Positions 1 to 8,455 of a DNA stretch of 64,000 bases are shown here, piece by piece. Within the stretch, counting starts at the first letter, position 1. Each line of letters starts with the position of its first letter. The notes under the pieces are model-generated. The model was not told the DNA's origin and did not search any database. It was given only the letters and a program-made list of their open reading frames with translations. The stretch comes from Pragia fontium DSM 5563 = ATCC 49100 (lineage in GTDB: Bacteria > Pseudomonadota > Gammaproteobacteria > Enterobacterales > Enterobacteriaceae), in NCBI RefSeq assembly GCF_900112475.1, contig NZ_FOLW01000008.1:62001-126000 (forward strand), written 5' to 3'. The translations under genes and the position numbers were made by a program.

Positions 1-1
1 G

Positions 2-1471
2 ATTATCGCCCGGGTAGTTAACGGTGCACTGCAAGTTTTAGGCAGGGTCAAACAACGGGTCTATTTAGCCGATGGACTGGATAAAGACAATTACCTGAGT
101 GAAGAGGCCATGGCCCGTGGATTAAGCTGCCTCAGTCTGTTTGCTGAGCGATTACAGGGGTTCTCACCGGATAGTGTACGAGTTGTTGGTACCCATACGC
201 TTCGGCTAGCCGTCAATGGTCAGGAGTTTCTTCAGCGGGCCACCGAGATCCTGCCCTATCCTATTGAGATTATTTCTGGTCAGGAAGAAGCTCGTCTTAT
301 CTACATGGGGGTGGCCCATACACAACCAGAAAAAGGCAAAAAGCTAGTCATCGATATTGGCGGTGGTTCTACCGAATTAGTTATTGGTGAAGACTTCTCC
401 CCTATTCTGGCAGAAAGTCGCCGCATGGGCTGCGTGAGTTTTTCTAAACAATTTTTCCCTAATGAAGAGATTAGCAAACAAAATTTTCATAAGGCTCAGC
501 TGGCCACAGAACAAAAATTAGAGAATCTGGCCTGGCAATACCGTCTTCAAGGCTGGCAATACGCTTTAGGCGCTTCAGGTACCATTAAAGCGGTTCATAA
601 CGTTATCGTTGAAGAGCTGGCTGAACGGGATGGCATCATCACGCCGGAAAGACTGGCTCAAGTGGTCAACTTAACACTGAAATTTAAATCGTTTAGATCA
701 ATCGATCTGGATGGATTATCACCCGATCGCCAGAGCGTATTTGTGCCTGGGCTGGCAATTTTATGCGGTGTTTTTAATGCGCTGGATATTAAAGAGCTTA
801 GATTGTCAGATGGAGCACTGCGTGAAGGCGTTCTGTATGAAATGGAAAGCCGTTTCCGCCATCAGGATATCAGAAGTCGGACAGCCATTAGTCTGGCGGA
901 ACACTATAATATCGACAGAGAACAAGCCAGCCGCGTTTTAGACACTACACAACAGCTCTATGCCCAATGGCTAGCCCAGAATAGTTCTCTGGCTAATCCA
1001 CAATTGGAAGCGCTGCTTGGTTGGGCGGCTATGCTACATGAAGTGGGTTTAAGCATTAACCATAGTAATATGCAACGCCACTCCGCCTATATTCTCCAGA
1101 ATACCAATCTACCTGGGTTTAATCAGGAGCATCAGCTGCTGTTGGCAACGTTGGTACGTTTTCACCGTAAAGGTATTAAGCTGGATGAACTTCCCAGTTT
1201 TAATCTGGTTAAAAAACGTCAGGTTATTCCCCTTATCCAATTGCTTCGTTTAGCCATTTTATTGAGTAATCAACGACAGGCCACGACAGCGCCGGAATAC
1301 TTACGCCTTATTAGCGATGATTACCATATCACGCTGATTTTCCCTCAAGGCTATATGGATAAAAACAGTCTGGTTGCTGCTGACTTAGAACGGGAACAGG
1401 AATATTGGCAAGATGTCGCCGGCTGGAAGTTAAAATTGAAAAGCGATGACGAAAAAGTGAGAGCTGATTAA
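2..1471 (+). CDS. ppx: Exopolyphosphatase, 5' end cut off by the window edge
   Basis: Exopolyphosphatase releases terminal phosphate from inorganic polyphosphate chains. The frame is open from base 2, so the first ATG inside it (110) is internal; about 26 N-terminal residues, including the first phosphate-binding loop, lie outside the window when compared with the 513-residue E. coli enzyme. Visible are the ASKHA-fold [10 protein letters not shown] loop, the SDGALREG segment typical of Ppx/GppA, and a C-terminal HD-like helical domain around the AAMLHEVG motif. In E. coli ppx follows ppk; here the upstream gene is not visible and the next gene downstream is ompW, so the neighbourhood is rearranged. 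A strong terminator follows at once. The identity is firm. Confidence 0.96.
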   Translation: MIARVVNGALQVLGRVKQRVYLADGLDKDNYLSEEAMARGLSCLSLFAERLQGFSPDSVRVVGTHTLRLAVNGQEFLQRATEILPYPIEIISGQEEARLIYMGVAHTQPEKGKKLVIDIGGGSTELVIGEDFSPILAESRRMGCVSFSKQFFPNEEISKQNFHKAQLATEQKLENLAWQYRLQGWQYALGASGTIKAVHNVIVEELAERDGIITPERLAQVVNLTLKFKSFRSIDLDGLSPDRQSVFVPGLAILCGVFNALDIKELRLSDGALREGVLYEMESRFRHQDIRSRTAISLAEHYNIDREQASRVLDTTQQLYAQWLAQNSSLANPQLEALLGWAAMLHEVGLSINHSNMQRHSAYILQNTNLPGFNQEHQLLLATLVRFHRKGIKLDELPSFNLVKKRQVIPLIQLLRLAILLSNQRQATTAPEYLRLISDDYHITLIFPQGYMDKNSLVAADLEREQEYWQDVAGWKLKLKSDDEKVRAD

Positions 1472-1477
1472 CCCAAT

Positions 1478-1512
1478 AAAAAACGCCAACAAATATGTTG
1501 GCGTTTTTTATT
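1478..1512. terminator. Bidirectional terminator between ppx and ompW
   Basis: A 13-bp perfect inverted repeat (AAAAAACGCCAAC at 1478-1490 and GTTGGCGTTTTTT at 1497-1509) with a six-base loop has A and T tracts on both sides. It can therefore end transcription of ppx on the plus strand and of ompW on the minus strand. Confidence 0.9.
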
Positions 1513-1534
1513 TCTTATAACATCGTGGCGATGA

Positions 1535-2185
1535 TTAGAACTTATAACCTACACCAAACATAAATGCCCACGGATCAAGGCGAGTGCTGATGCTGTGATT
1601 AGTACGATTACCTGCGGCATCGGTAGAGGTAAAGTTAACGTCAGTATCGATGTTCATCCACCATACTGAAGTATTCACCATCCAGTTCTTATCAATGTTG
1701 TAGTCAACACCGGCCTGCAGTGCAACGCCCCAAGAATCATCAACGCTCAGGTTGCTTAAACCAGCGCCTTTACCGGTGTTATTAAATTCTTCACTAAAGA
1801 AGGTTGTATAGTTAATACCGGCTCCCAGATATGGACGCCATTGGCTCTCTTTAGTACCGAAATAGTACTGTGCCATCAGAGATGGTGGTAAATGTTTAAC
1901 TGTCGCAATGGTACCCGTCGCTTTTAAACCCACATCGTGTTTAAACGGAGTTGCGCCTAACAGTTCAATACCAATGTTATCTGTCACCATATAACCAAAG
2001 GTTAAACCTAGCTGGGTGTCATTATTAACGTTAAATGAACCTAAACCCATTACGTTGTCCGAACCTTCATTTGGTCTTACTGTGACTGACCCGGCACGGA
2101 AAAGAAAATCACCAGCTTGATGAGCAAAAGTCAGTGAAGGTGCAAGCGTGGCAGCAATTAAACAAACCAAAGGGAGTTTTTTCAT
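1535..2185 (-). CDS. ompW: OmpW family outer membrane protein
   Basis: Eight-stranded outer membrane beta-barrel of the OmpW family, thought to form a narrow hydrophobic channel. The 216 residues include an N-terminal signal peptide that probably ends at the FAHQAG site, the conserved start of the mature barrel (AGDFLFRAGSVTV), and the terminal aromatic residue (GVGYKF) used as an outer membrane insertion signal. E. coli OmpW has 212 residues and also lies next to yciC, so position supports the call. A perfect FNR-type palindrome lies about 150 bp upstream, in keeping with the known oxygen-dependent control of ompW in E. coli. Confidence 0.95.
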   Translation of the reverse strand: MKKLPLVCLIAATLAPSLTFAHQAGDFLFRAGSVTVRPNEGSDNVMGLGSFNVNNDTQLGLTFGYMVTDNIGIELLGATPFKHDVGLKATGTIATVKHLPPSLMAQYYFGTKESQWRPYLGAGINYTTFFSEEFNNTGKGAGLSNLSVDDSWGVALQAGVDYNIDKNWMVNTSVWWMNIDTDVNFTSTDAAGNRTNHSISTRLDPWAFMFGVGYKF

Positions 2186-2329
2186 TATCCATATTCCTTG
2201 AAGGGTTAATATGCGTGTGAATATACCTATTTAGAAGTAAAATTGATCCAACCCAGATCACAGTTCCTGACAAAAATTGACAAAATAGTGAACTAAACAA
2301 GTTAATTGTTTTCCTTTATATTCATATAT

Positions 2330-2343
2330 TTGATTTGGATCAA
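2330..2343. promoter_or_regulatory. FNR box upstream of ompW
   Basis: TTGATTTGGATCAA matches the FNR consensus TTGAT-N4-ATCAA at every fixed position. It is centred about 150 bp upstream of the ompW start codon in an AT-rich stretch. E. coli ompW is known to respond to FNR, so ompW is the likely target; the promoter hexamers themselves are not clear. Confidence 0.7.
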
Positions 2344-2409
2344 TCTTTCAAAAAACAACTCATGTGAATAAGTATCATGATTAAAATAATCTAAGTGCTA
2401 ACAGTAACG

Positions 2410-2524
2410 CTTGTCAGTTAAAATTAATAACAACGAAAGTTTCGCCCACTATCAGTGCAGAGAATAATTTAACGTTGGTATACGTAGCCGAGCAAAGGGC
2501 GTTAGGGCGAACGCCCTCTGCATT
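2410..2524. repeat. Dispersed intergenic repeat, copy 1
   Basis: About 115 bp, clearly related to segments at 36864-36978 and 49052-49172. It ends in a 12-bp stem (2492-2503 paired with 2510-2521, one A.C mismatch) with a six-base loop. It lies in the 670-bp gap between the divergent genes ompW and yciC. No open reading frame or transposase is associated with it. Confidence 0.8.
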
Positions 2525-2532
2525 GAAGGCTC

Positions 2533-2582
2533 CCCAGCGAAAACTGGGACCTCGACCTTAGGCCAAGCGTGAACATTAAGCT
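2533..2582. repeat. 50-bp direct repeat, unit A
   Basis: Starts with a small hairpin (CCCAG...CTGGG) and continues with a CTCGACCTTAGGCCAAGCGT core. It is nearly identical to 2634-2683, 101 bp further on. It directly follows dispersed repeat copy 1; the function is unknown. Confidence 0.75.
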
Positions 2583-2590
2583 AAAACCTG

Positions 2591-2615
2591 GATTCCGGTT
2601 TTCACCGGAATGACG
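2591..2615. repeat. Short palindromic element (ATTCCGG...CCGGAAT)
   Basis: ATTCCGGTTTTCACCGGAAT forms a hairpin with a short loop and is followed by GACG. The same core with a longer arm occurs after aspC at 57958-57987. It resembles the short palindromes scattered in intergenic DNA of many proteobacteria. Confidence 0.55.
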
Positions 2616-2633
2616 ATAAATCTATGCCGTCAT

Positions 2634-2683
2634 CCCAGCAAAAGCTGGGGGCTCGACCTTAGGCCAAGCGTGGACATTAAGCT
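2634..2683. repeat. 50-bp direct repeat, unit B
   Basis: Second unit of the pair that begins at 2533. It keeps the CCCAGC...GCTGGG hairpin, lengthened by compensating changes at the stem, and the same CTCGACCTTAGGCCAAGCGT core. The remainder of the gap up to yciC is AT-rich, without another recognisable feature. Confidence 0.75.
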
Positions 2684-2855
2684 CCTAGCCATCATATTTA
2701 TTCCCTGTTATATCGGCAGTATAAACCTCGCTATATTTATTATCCCTTGATGACACAATAAACAGACCCCGCAGTGACAATAAGATGCAAGAGTTATAGC
2801 TAACAGGTTACAATCCTTCCCAGCGAACCAAATACCACCATCAACAGGAGACATT

Positions 2856-3620
2856 ATGCCCATCACGGCCAATTCCCTCTTCCGTGACAGCGTAAACTTT
2901 ATACGTAACCAACTATCCAGTTTTATTATGCTGGCATTACTGGCGTCATTTATTTCTTATATGTTATTTCAGGCCTTGGTACCCAATACCACTGAGCTAC
3001 ATAAAATCATTACTGATGCCATTGGCACCTCTCAAGTCAGTCGCTCAGAACTTCAGAGTGTGATAAATGGCATGTCTCGTGAGCAGCAGTTAAGCATTGT
3101 TGAAGCGGCAATGCCGTTATTTGGCGCAATGGGGCTGAGTTTTTTATTGAGTAACTTGTTGCTAATTGGTGGTGTAGTCACGCTGATTATGCAGGTTTCA
3201 CAAGGCCACAAAACCAGCGCTCTACGGTCAATCGGTTCATCTGCAGCTTCTCTCCCCATGTTGTTGCTATTACTGGTGATTTCACTGCCGCTGATTTTCT
3301 TTGGTTTTTCTCTTTATCTGTTACCTGGAATATTTTTTATCTTTGTGTTGGTTATGGCACCCATTATCCTACTGGAGTCCAAACAGGGTCTGATTCATGC
3401 GATATCCACCAGTTGGAGCATGGCATTCAGCAACGTTAAGATTATCCTGCCGATAGTGCTATTTACTTTATCAGTTAAATTTATTCTATTTATGCTGTCG
3501 GTTAATGTAGCGGCCTCATCACCCGTCGCTATCTCACTACTCGTAGATGCCATCAGCTATTTGGTTACCGCATTTATGTTTGTTTATCTATTTCGTCTGT
3601 ATATGCAGGTCAAAGGTTAA
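2856..3620 (+). CDS. yciC: YciC family inner membrane protein
   Basis: Polytopic inner membrane protein of the UPF0259/YciC family. Its function is not known; in E. coli its neighbours are the envelope genes yciB and ompW. The 254-residue protein has about six hydrophobic segments (roughly residues 22-42, 85-115, 130-165, 192-212 and 222-247) and a short polar stretch at 50-80. An AGGAG ribosome binding site five bases before the ATG supports the start. E. coli YciC has 247 residues. A SulP gene on the opposite strand separates it from yciB, which is adjacent in E. coli. Confidence 0.9.
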   Translation: MPITANSLFRDSVNFIRNQLSSFIMLALLASFISYMLFQALVPNTTELHKIITDAIGTSQVSRSELQSVINGMSREQQLSIVEAAMPLFGAMGLSFLLSNLLLIGGVVTLIMQVSQGHKTSALRSIGSSAASLPMLLLLLVISLPLIFFGFSLYLLPGIFFIFVLVMAPIILLESKQGLIHAISTSWSMAFSNVKIILPIVLFTLSVKFILFMLSVNVAASSPVAISLLVDAISYLVTAFMFVYLFRLYMQVKG

Positions 3621-3632
3621 TCAGTCAACTAA

Positions 3633-3666
3633 AACCAAGATCCTGGTTTCTACCGGGATCTTGGTT
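3633..3666. terminator. Hairpin after yciC
   Basis: AACCAAGATCC and GGGATCTTGGTT form an 11-bp stem just downstream of yciC, between it and the convergent SulP gene. There is no T tract after the stem, so it may be a weak terminator or an mRNA 3'-end stabiliser rather than a classical intrinsic terminator. Confidence 0.4.
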
Positions 3667-3754
3667 AATCGGTCATAATGTACAGAGTGAAAATGCTTAA
3701 TTAGCTGACATTGGGTATAAACCGGCTTTTACTACACCCACAGCGCTAGACTCA

Positions 3755-5467
3755 CTACTGTTCTTCTGGATTATGAGCACTTTCTTTACTTTGAATGAGT
3801 TTCAATGCCAGATAGAGATCCGGTACCAGCAATATATCTTCTTCTTTCATTGCTGGCCGGTTATCTTTAAACCATCGGGTCAGTTCCGTGCGACGCCCCG
3901 CCAACACTAATTTAACCTGACGAATCTTAAGATCGCGCTTCAATTCATCAATAGAAGCCAACACACTAATATCCGCATAGGTAAAGCTGGCTACGGCATC
4001 AATCACCACCCAACGCGGCTGAAATGGCGTACTGTCGACTAAATTCAAGATCCGGCGTTTAAAATAAGCCACATTAAAATAAGTTAGCGGTGAATTAAAA
4101 CGATACATCATGACGCCCGGAACGGCTTTAATCGTATTGGTATTTCCTAACGAATGGATCATCCCGTCCTCATTAACACCTAAGAGCTGTTCTGTCGGCC
4201 GGAATACCGTGCGTAAGAACTGTAAGAGCCCCAATAGCACGGCTAAACCAATCCCCTGAATCACGCCGATAAGCAGCACGCAAACAAACGTAAAAATAGC
4301 CAGACTAAACGCTTGGCGATTACGTCGTCTCAGGTTCCAAATTCCCTTGAGATCCATCAATGACCATGCGGCATAGACCAAAACTACGCCAAGAGCGGAA
4401 ACCGGAATATATTGCAGTGGCTGAGTAAAAAAGATCACCACCAGCCCAATCACTAACGCAGCAATAATTGAGACCAGTTGGCTTTTCCCACCGTTGGCGT
4501 CATTGACGGCGGTTCGGGAATCCGCTCCGCTGATAGCAAATCCTTGCGACAATCCCGACATAATATTGGCGATCCCCAAGGCTCGAAATTCCGCATCAGC
4601 CTCAATATCATAGCCATTTTTAGCGGCAAAACTTCGAGCTGTCAGCATCAGACTAACAAAACTAATCAATGCCAGATTTAACGCCGGTATCACCAACTCA
4701 CGAATCAAACCTGGCTGAAAACTGCCCCAGTGAACCACCGGTAAGCCAGAATCAAAACCCGAAGAACCAATCGTTTCCACCCCATATTGTTGAAGAGAGA
4801 ACCCCCAAGCCAAAGTTGTGGCAACAATAATGGCAATCAATGGTGCAGGCCACTGACTACGGAATTTTTTTATAACGATTAATAGCAGTAAGGTTAATGC
4901 AGACATACCCAGCGTGGGTAGATGGCTATCCATAATTTGTAGCGGAATAGCCATCATTTTTTCGATCAGCTGATTGGCATTGATTTGAATCCCCAAAATC
5001 TTAGCCACTTGCCCCACCATAATGGTAACGGCTACCCCATTCAGCAAACCGGTTAGTATTGGCTGTGAGAGTAAATCAGCTAAAGCACCTAATCTGAATT
5101 TGCTGGCGAGTATGCACCACCCTCCCATAATCAGGGTCATAATAATGGTGAGTTGCCACTGTATTTCACTGTTCCCCGCCGCTAAAGGTGTCACTACCGC
5201 AGCAATAACGGCGCAGGTGGTCGCATCCGGTCCAACAATCAATTGACGAGAAGATCCAAATAGTGCATACGCAATCATCGGCAGAACGCAGGAATAAAGA
5301 CCCACAATCGCCCCCACGTTGGCCAATTCAGCGTAAGCAATAGCGACAGGTAGCGCAACCGCTGCGACAGATAGTCCAGCCCGAACGTCTGCTTTCAGCC
5401 AACTTTTATCGTAGGCCAATAGGTTCTGTAATCCTGGCATCCATTTTAAAAGTGCTTTTGAAAACAT
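3755..5467 (-). CDS. SulP family anion permease with STAS domain
   Basis: Inner membrane anion transporter of the SulP (SLC26) family, predicted to move sulfate, bicarbonate or a dicarboxylate. The 570 residues hold the family's transmembrane region (about 25-430), the glycine-rich VGPDATTCAV segment near residue 78, the GADSRTAVND motif near 315, and a C-terminal STAS domain (about 440-555). A GAGGA ribosome binding site precedes the ATG. The substrate cannot be read from the sequence. In E. coli nothing of this kind lies between yciC and yciB, so the gene is an insertion relative to that order and points against both neighbours. Base use does not look foreign. Confidence 0.9.
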   Translation of the reverse strand: MFSKALLKWMPGLQNLLAYDKSWLKADVRAGLSVAAVALPVAIAYAELANVGAIVGLYSCVLPMIAYALFGSSRQLIVGPDATTCAVIAAVVTPLAAGNSEIQWQLTIIMTLIMGGWCILASKFRLGALADLLSQPILTGLLNGVAVTIMVGQVAKILGIQINANQLIEKMMAIPLQIMDSHLPTLGMSALTLLLLIVIKKFRSQWPAPLIAIIVATTLAWGFSLQQYGVETIGSSGFDSGLPVVHWGSFQPGLIRELVIPALNLALISFVSLMLTARSFAAKNGYDIEADAEFRALGIANIMSGLSQGFAISGADSRTAVNDANGGKSQLVSIIAALVIGLVVIFFTQPLQYIPVSALGVVLVYAAWSLMDLKGIWNLRRRNRQAFSLAIFTFVCVLLIGVIQGIGLAVLLGLLQFLRTVFRPTEQLLGVNEDGMIHSLGNTNTIKAVPGVMMYRFNSPLTYFNVAYFKRRILNLVDSTPFQPRWVVIDAVASFTYADISVLASIDELKRDLKIRQVKLVLAGRRTELTRWFKDNRPAMKEEDILLVPDLYLALKLIQSKESAHNPEEQ

Positions 5468-5861
5468 ATTATCCTCAGTGACCGGCCATTCAGCTATTCG
5501 GCAACCCTCATCCCAAACATACTACATAATGCATGGTTATCGCGGTTTAACAAAGTGTTGCGTGACTTATTATGCTTATTTTATAACGGGATGACGCTAA
5601 TTTATGGTTTTGCTTCAGCAGCTCTTAAGTAAAAAACACAAAATATGCTTTCCGATTGCTATAAGAATATATCAACCGCTAAAATTAGCGTTGTTGGGCT
5701 AGGTATAATTCCTATTCATCGTTACCATGTGATGAATCACACCGTAATGATGCTTTACCGGCATACTTGGCAATAAATGAGTCGTTCGATAATTCGGCGA
5801 TAGTGTAAACCTGATGCCAAATCCGGTATAGTCAGCGGCTTACTGACCAATGGAAAGATTT
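5468..5861. other. Divergent spacer between the SulP gene and yciB
   Basis: About 390 bp, AT-rich, that must hold the promoters of both divergent genes. I see an interrupted palindrome TGTGAT-GA-ATCACA at 5728-5741 and a TATAGT -10-like hexamer near 5828-5833 ahead of yciB. No open frame of convincing quality is present. Confidence 0.5.
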
Positions 5862-6422
5862 ATGAAGCAGTTTTTAGACTTTTTACCCCTGATTGTATTT
5901 TTTACCTTTTATAAGCTTTACGACATTTTTGTTGCGTCAGGCGCCCTGATTGTTGCTACTGCCTTGGCTGTGGTTTATAGCCTGATAAAATATCGTAAAG
6001 TAGAAAAAATGATGCTCGTGACGTTTGCCATGGTGGTTGTTTTTGGCACGCTAACCATCGTTTTCCACTCCGATGAGTTTATCAAGTGGAAAGTTACCGC
6101 GATCTACACCCTATTCTCTCTGGCCCTACTCTTCAGTCAATTGGTTCTGAAAAAGATCTTGATAAAAAGTATGTTGGGGAAAGAAATCACTCTGCCTGAA
6201 CATGTCTGGTCAAAATTAAACATTGCCTGGGCAGTATTCTTTCTAGGCTGCGGTTTACTCAATATCTATATTGCTTTCTGGCTATCGCTGGATATTTGGA
6301 TGAACTTTAAAGTATTTGGATTAACCGGTATGACACTGGTCTTTACACTATTAAGCGGAATCTATATTTATCGTCATATTCCAGACGAGCAAAAAAATCC
6401 GGCAAAGAATAGGCAAGACTAG
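5862..6422 (+). CDS. yciB: Inner membrane septation protein A homologue (YciB/IspZ)
   Basis: Five-helix inner membrane protein of the YciB family, implicated in cell envelope synthesis and septation; Shigella IspZ is the named member. I place the start at 5862 ([10 protein letters not shown]), which matches E. coli YciB and has GGAAAG about six bases upstream; the in-frame ATG at 5850 would overlap this binding site. The protein has 186 residues, slightly longer than the 179 of E. coli because of a polar tail. Conserved blocks include FIKWKVT and [16 protein letters not shown]. It lies 170 bp before yciA, as in E. coli. Confidence 0.94.
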   Translation: MKQFLDFLPLIVFFTFYKLYDIFVASGALIVATALAVVYSLIKYRKVEKMMLVTFAMVVVFGTLTIVFHSDEFIKWKVTAIYTLFSLALLFSQLVLKKILIKSMLGKEITLPEHVWSKLNIAWAVFFLGCGLLNIYIAFWLSLDIWMNFKVFGLTGMTLVFTLLSGIYIYRHIPDEQKNPAKNRQD

Positions 6423-6592
6423 GTTGTAGAACCGCAATACTGGATCATAATACAAGAATAACGCTTTAACTTATGCGACTACTCCATCGAGAGTAGCGAT
6501 GAGTTATGTAAAAATAATGAAAATTGTCGAATCATGGCTGACTAAATCAGCCATTATCTTTAACCAATAACGAACCGAATCAGAAATATATT

Positions 6593-7012
6593 ATGAGTAC
6601 ACAAGAACGCACTCCTCGCGGAGAATTAGTCCTTCGAACCTTAGCTATGCCGGCAGATACTAATGCTAATGGTGATATCTTCGGTGGATGGATTATGTCA
6701 CAGATGGATATTGGCGGCGCCATTATGGCCAAAGAGATAGCCCGAGGACGAGTGGTTACCGTTGCCGTGGATGCCATTACTTTTCTAAAACCCGTTACGG
6801 TGGGTGATGTGGTTTGCTGCTATGCCCACTGCCTTCGCACTGGCCGCAGTTCAATTACGGTCAACATGGAAGTTTGGGTTAAGAAGGTATCGTCAGAACC
6901 TATTGGTCAGCGTTATTGTGTCACTGAAGCCGTATTTACTTATGTTGCAGTTAACGAGCTCAGTAAAGCCCGCTCTCTGCCTGAAGACAAGAAAAACCTG
7001 TCATTTGACTAA
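6593..7012 (+). CDS. yciA: Acyl-CoA thioesterase YciA
   Basis: Hotdog-fold thioesterase that hydrolyses short and medium acyl-CoA to the free acid and CoA in the cytoplasm. The diagnostic segment ADTNANGDIFGGW holds the catalytic aspartate, and the C-terminal half has the WVKKV and EPIGQRY motifs of the family. The length is 139 residues against 132 in E. coli; the extra residues are at the C-terminus. The upstream ribosome binding site is weak. It is the last plus-strand gene before tonB, which points towards it. Confidence 0.95.
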   Translation: MSTQERTPRGELVLRTLAMPADTNANGDIFGGWIMSQMDIGGAIMAKEIARGRVVTVAVDAITFLKPVTVGDVVCCYAHCLRTGRSSITVNMEVWVKKVSSEPIGQRYCVTEAVFTYVAVNELSKARSLPEDKKNLSFD

Positions 7013-7017
7013 TCATT

Positions 7018-7057
7018 GATGAGTTCTGATACATAACCAGCTATATCAGGACTCATC
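7018..7057. terminator. Hairpin between yciA and tonB
   Basis: GATGAGTTCTGATA (7018-7031) pairs with TATCAGGACTCATC (7044-7057), giving a 14-bp stem with one G-U pair. It lies in the 56-bp gap between two convergent genes and probably serves both, although T tracts are lacking. Confidence 0.5.
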
Positions 7058-7068
7058 CATTAAGTCAG

Positions 7069-7854
7069 TTAACGGATCTGAGCTCCACCATCAATCTTGA
7101 ACACAATAGTCATCTTCTTATCTTTCACCACCACCGGCGTATAGCGCCATTTCTTCAAGGCCGCTTTAATATCCCTCTCAAACATTCGTGGTGGATTGGC
7201 AGAGAGAATACGCACGTTCTCAACCCGGCCGTCGTCATTGATATCAAACATAATTTCAACCTGCCCTTCAATCCGTCGATCGAAAGCCTGTTTTGGATAA
7301 GAAGGTTCTACCTGTTTTAGCACTTTAGAGCCACTGGATGGTGCCGCCCCCAAAGTTGATGAGGTTGGGCCACTGGCTACCGGAGCAGTATTAGGACTTA
7401 CCGCTGTACTTGTCGCCGGTTTATCTACGTTTGACTGCTGAACCGCCTCTTTTTTAGGCTGTTTTTTAGGTTCTTTTTTTCGTTCTTTCTTTGGCTGCGG
7501 TTTCGGCTGAGGAACGGGTTTTGGTTCAGGCTTAGGTTTAGGTTTAGGTTTTTCTATTTCAATCGGTTTTGGCTCTGGAATTGGCTCAGGTACAGAGTCT
7601 GGTATCGGTTCAACAACTTCAGGTTCACTTTTCGCTTCCGTTGCTGGCGCATTTTGCTCAGCAGTCTCCGCTGGAGTCGCAAACATGGCTGGATTGACCA
7701 TGATTACGTTCATTGGTGCGGATTCTTCAGCAATGGGAAGCATCATCTGATCTTTTATCGACGCGAAAACAAGTCCACCGATAAGCGATGCATGTAAGCA
7801 GATTGAAAACGTGAGCGGCCAGGAAAATCGACGCGCTAAAAAGAACTTTTTCAA
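7069..7854 (-). CDS. tonB: Energy transducer TonB, TTG start
   Basis: TonB spans the periplasm and passes the energy of the ExbB-ExbD motor to outer membrane receptors for siderophores and cobalamin. The 261-residue protein has a short cytoplasmic head (ARRFSWP), one membrane anchor (about 15-34), a long Pro-Glu/Pro-Lys spacer (about 75-135) and a C-terminal domain with YPKQAFDRRIEGQV and the FERDIKAALKKWRY segment. The only start that fits the family is a TTG with a poor ribosome binding site; no in-frame ATG lies near. A Fur-like box sits inside the promoter at 7898-7916. It is flanked by yciA and yciI, as in E. coli. Confidence 0.95.
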   Translation of the reverse strand: MKKFFLARRFSWPLTFSICLHASLIGGLVFASIKDQMMLPIAEESAPMNVIMVNPAMFATPAETAEQNAPATEAKSEPEVVEPIPDSVPEPIPEPKPIEIEKPKPKPKPEPKPVPQPKPQPKKERKKEPKKQPKKEAVQQSNVDKPATSTAVSPNTAPVASGPTSSTLGAAPSSGSKVLKQVEPSYPKQAFDRRIEGQVEIMFDINDDGRVENVRILSANPPRMFERDIKAALKKWRYTPVVVKDKKMTIVFKIDGGAQIR

Positions 7855-7888
7855 AAAAGAGCCACTTTTAGGTTTTATGATAGCAATG

Positions 7889-7918
7889 ATTCTAAATGAA
7901 AATGGTAATGATATTCAA
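7889..7918 (-). promoter_or_regulatory. tonB promoter with overlapping Fur box
   Basis: On the minus strand TTGAAT (7918-7913) and TAGAAT (7894-7889) are separated by 18 bases. Between them, at 7898-7916, lies GAAAATGGTAATGATATTC, a partial match to the Fur consensus GATAATGATAATCATTATC. Iron repression by Fur covering the promoter is the expected control of tonB. Confidence 0.6.
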
Positions 7919-8086
7919 TATCAATTTGATGCTAATCTCAATGCACTGCCGTATCCATATCTAACGTAACATTTTGATTTTCATTTGTTGGCAACCGTAG
8001 CCGGCCATAAATTAGCATTGATGTCTTCTCAGAAATCACATAACTTACCCGCTGACGTAACTAACAATAACATTGAGGATGATACC

Positions 8087-8383
8087 GTGTTATATCTGAT
8101 TTATGCTGAAGATGTCGCTAATACCCTTGAACAACGTCTTGCCGCTCGCCCTGCCCACTTAGCCCGTATGCAATTATTAAAAGATGCTGACAGATTAGTC
8201 CTTGCCGGTCCAAATCCCATTGCTGATAGTGAAGATCCTGGCAGCGCGGGTTTTTCTGGTTCAGTGATTATTGCCGACTTCCCGAATTTGGAAGAAGCAA
8301 AAGCATGGGCCAGCAAGGATCCGTATATTGAAGCAGGCGTATACCAAAATGTGACGGTTAAACCATTTAAGCGGGTTTTCTAA
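8087..8383 (+). CDS. yciI: YciI family protein, GTG start
   Basis: Small ferredoxin-like alpha/beta protein of the YciI family, whose role in the cell is unsettled. The reading frame extends further upstream, but alignment to E. coli YciI (98 residues) and a GAGG ribosome binding site eight bases upstream place the start at the GTG at 8087, giving 98 residues beginning LYLIYAEDV. Family marks are [11 protein letters not shown], the [13 protein letters not shown] segment with conserved His/Asp positions, and the ending VKPFKRVF. It lies divergent from tonB, as in E. coli; the kch potassium channel gene that follows in E. coli is missing here. Confidence 0.92.
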   Translation: MLYLIYAEDVANTLEQRLAARPAHLARMQLLKDADRLVLAGPNPIADSEDPGSAGFSGSVIIADFPNLEEAKAWASKDPYIEAGVYQNVTVKPFKRVF

Positions 8384-8391
8384 CTCAATCC

Positions 8392-8425
8392 GGGGTTCTG
8401 TTCCAGTACTATTTTGCAGAACCCC
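8392..8425. terminator. Hairpin between yciI and yciY
   Basis: GGGGTTCTG (8392-8400) and CAGAACCCC (8417-8425) form a perfect 9-bp stem between convergent genes. No T tract follows, so its strength as an intrinsic terminator is uncertain. Confidence 0.45.
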
Positions 8426-8455
8426 AATAAGCATGCTCGCAATATGTTAACAACG

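Noticed and set aside
5728-5741. TGTGATGAATCACA as a CRP site between the SulP gene and yciB
   Set aside because: The half-sites TGTGA and TCACA are separated by four bases and not six, so it does not fit CRP; it also fails the FNR consensus. Listed only as a palindrome.
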